From positions 1 through 5,013 of the forward strand of contig SKQJ01000391.1 in NCBI GenBank assembly GCA_007119075.1: a DNA stretch of 5,013 nt, read 5' to 3'. The notes beneath the pieces were generated by a model. The model was not told the DNA's origin. It worked only from the letters and a program-made list of their open reading frames with translations, and did no database searches. This document shows positions 4,599 through 5,013 of the stretch, piece by piece; position 1 is the stretch's first letter; each line of letters opens with the position of its first letter. The translations under genes were made by a program, and so were the position numbers. This DNA comes from Bacteroidales bacterium (GTDB taxonomy: Bacteria; Bacteroidota; Bacteroidia; Bacteroidales; PUMT01).

Positions 4599-5013
4599 CT
4601 ACCCCGGCTGACCTGCAAGCTCCCTGATCTTTCCGGCAACCTCCTCCATAAGCCACAAGGGGGTGGAGGTGGCACCGCATACCCCGGCGGTAGCGGCGCC
4701 CGTGAACCAGTCCTTTTTAACTTCGGATGGAAGGGATACGAAGTGGCTTTCCGGATTTGCTGCAAGGCAGTGGTCAAAAAGCACCTTTGCATTTGAGCTC
4801 TGCATGCCGCCCACAAATACGATCACCTGGTGGCTGCGGGCGAAATCCTTTATAACCGGTGTGCGCCTTGAAATCTGTCCGCAGATGGTATTATGGGTTT
4901 TCAGGGGGATCACTCCGGAAGGAAAGCAAGGTTTCATCGCCTCCCTTAGGTTGTTTTCCAGGCGGCGGTATTCTTCGGTGCTTCTTGTTGTCTGGGCAAA
5001 AAGCTCGACTGGC
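4599..5013 (-). CDS. ispH: 4-hydroxy-3-methylbut-2-enyl diphosphate reductase IspH, C-terminal part
   Basis: IspH (LytB) performs the last step of the MEP pathway, reducing HMBPP to isopentenyl and dimethylallyl diphosphate with a [4Fe-4S] cluster in the cytoplasm. The gene runs off the right edge, and 137 C-terminal residues are visible. The segment starts PVELFAQTTRS, whose QTT matches the substrate-binding Thr region of the E. coli enzyme (Thr167). HNTICGQ supplies the third cluster Cys (E. coli Cys197). GGMQSSNAKVL holds the SSN diphosphate-binding motif, and GVCGATSTPLWLMEEV holds the conserved Ser of the last substrate loop. The first two cluster Cys and catalytic Glu126 lie outside the window. 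The Met at 4937 is internal, since conserved family sequence continues upstream of it. The GATSTP form is typical of Bacteroidota as I know them. The stop is 57 bases before priA with no promoter visible between, suggesting cotranscription. Confidence 0.95.
   Translation of the reverse strand, partial: PVELFAQTTRSTEEYRRLENNLREAMKPCFPSGVIPLKTHNTICGQISRRTPVIKDFARSHQVIVFVGGMQSSNAKVLFDHCLAANPESHFVSLPSEVKKDWFTGAATAGVCGATSTPLWLMEEVAGKIRELAGQPG

Noticed and set aside
4397..4816. Minus-strand frame (139 codons) across the ispH-priA junction
   Set aside because: Overlaps the ispH C-terminus and the priA N-terminus in a different frame; both of those are supported by conserved motifs.
1..5013. CRISPR array, insertion sequence, tRNA, rRNA or prophage genes
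   Set aside because: No regularly spaced repeats, terminal inverted repeats with a transposase, cloverleaf-like segments or phage protein motifs were seen on either strand.

Overview
The window looks like chromosomal DNA from a member of the Bacteroidota, probably Bacteroidales-like. Three observations support this: the HldA and IspH segments carry sequence signatures I associate with that phylum (for example GVCGATSTP near the IspH C-terminus), PriA has the long Bacteroidota form with T/S residues in its Walker A, and the gap upstream of the heptose kinase holds a near-perfect Bacteroidota-type promoter (ATTG-N19-TAAATTTG). The assignment is recognition from memory, not a database search.

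Layout. Positions 1-315 hold a GC-rich, low-complexity edge segment (about 1-118) that may be the end of an unidentified gene, followed by an AT-rich regulatory stretch. A small heat-shock protein gene (hsp20, 316-750, +) follows a strong Shine-Dalgarno sequence and ends in a very good intrinsic terminator (778-808). From 809 to 1032 there is no convincing gene, but there are degenerate short repeats spaced by multiples of three, in frame with the end of the next gene. From 1033 to the right edge everything is on the minus strand: a stand-alone D-glycero-beta-D-manno-heptose-7-phosphate kinase (rfaE1/hldA, 1033-2031, GTG start), the primosomal helicase priA (2169-4541), and the C-terminal part of ispH (4599 to beyond 5013).

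How the parts relate. ispH and priA are separated by only 57 bases with no visible promoter or terminator, so they are probably cotranscribed although their jobs differ (isoprenoid precursor synthesis and replication restart). The kinase has its own promoter and a GC-rich structured leader. It supplies ADP-heptose synthesis for lipopolysaccharide core, and its partner nucleotidyltransferase is not in the window. hsp20 converges on the kinase, with the terminator and the repeat-bearing gap between them.

Nothing here amounts to a clearly new biological system: the four recognisable genes are conserved housekeeping or stress genes. The observations most worth a second look are the open frame with in-register repeats behind the kinase stop codon, a sigma-54-like site upstream of hsp20, and a strand-specific G-U hairpin behind priA.
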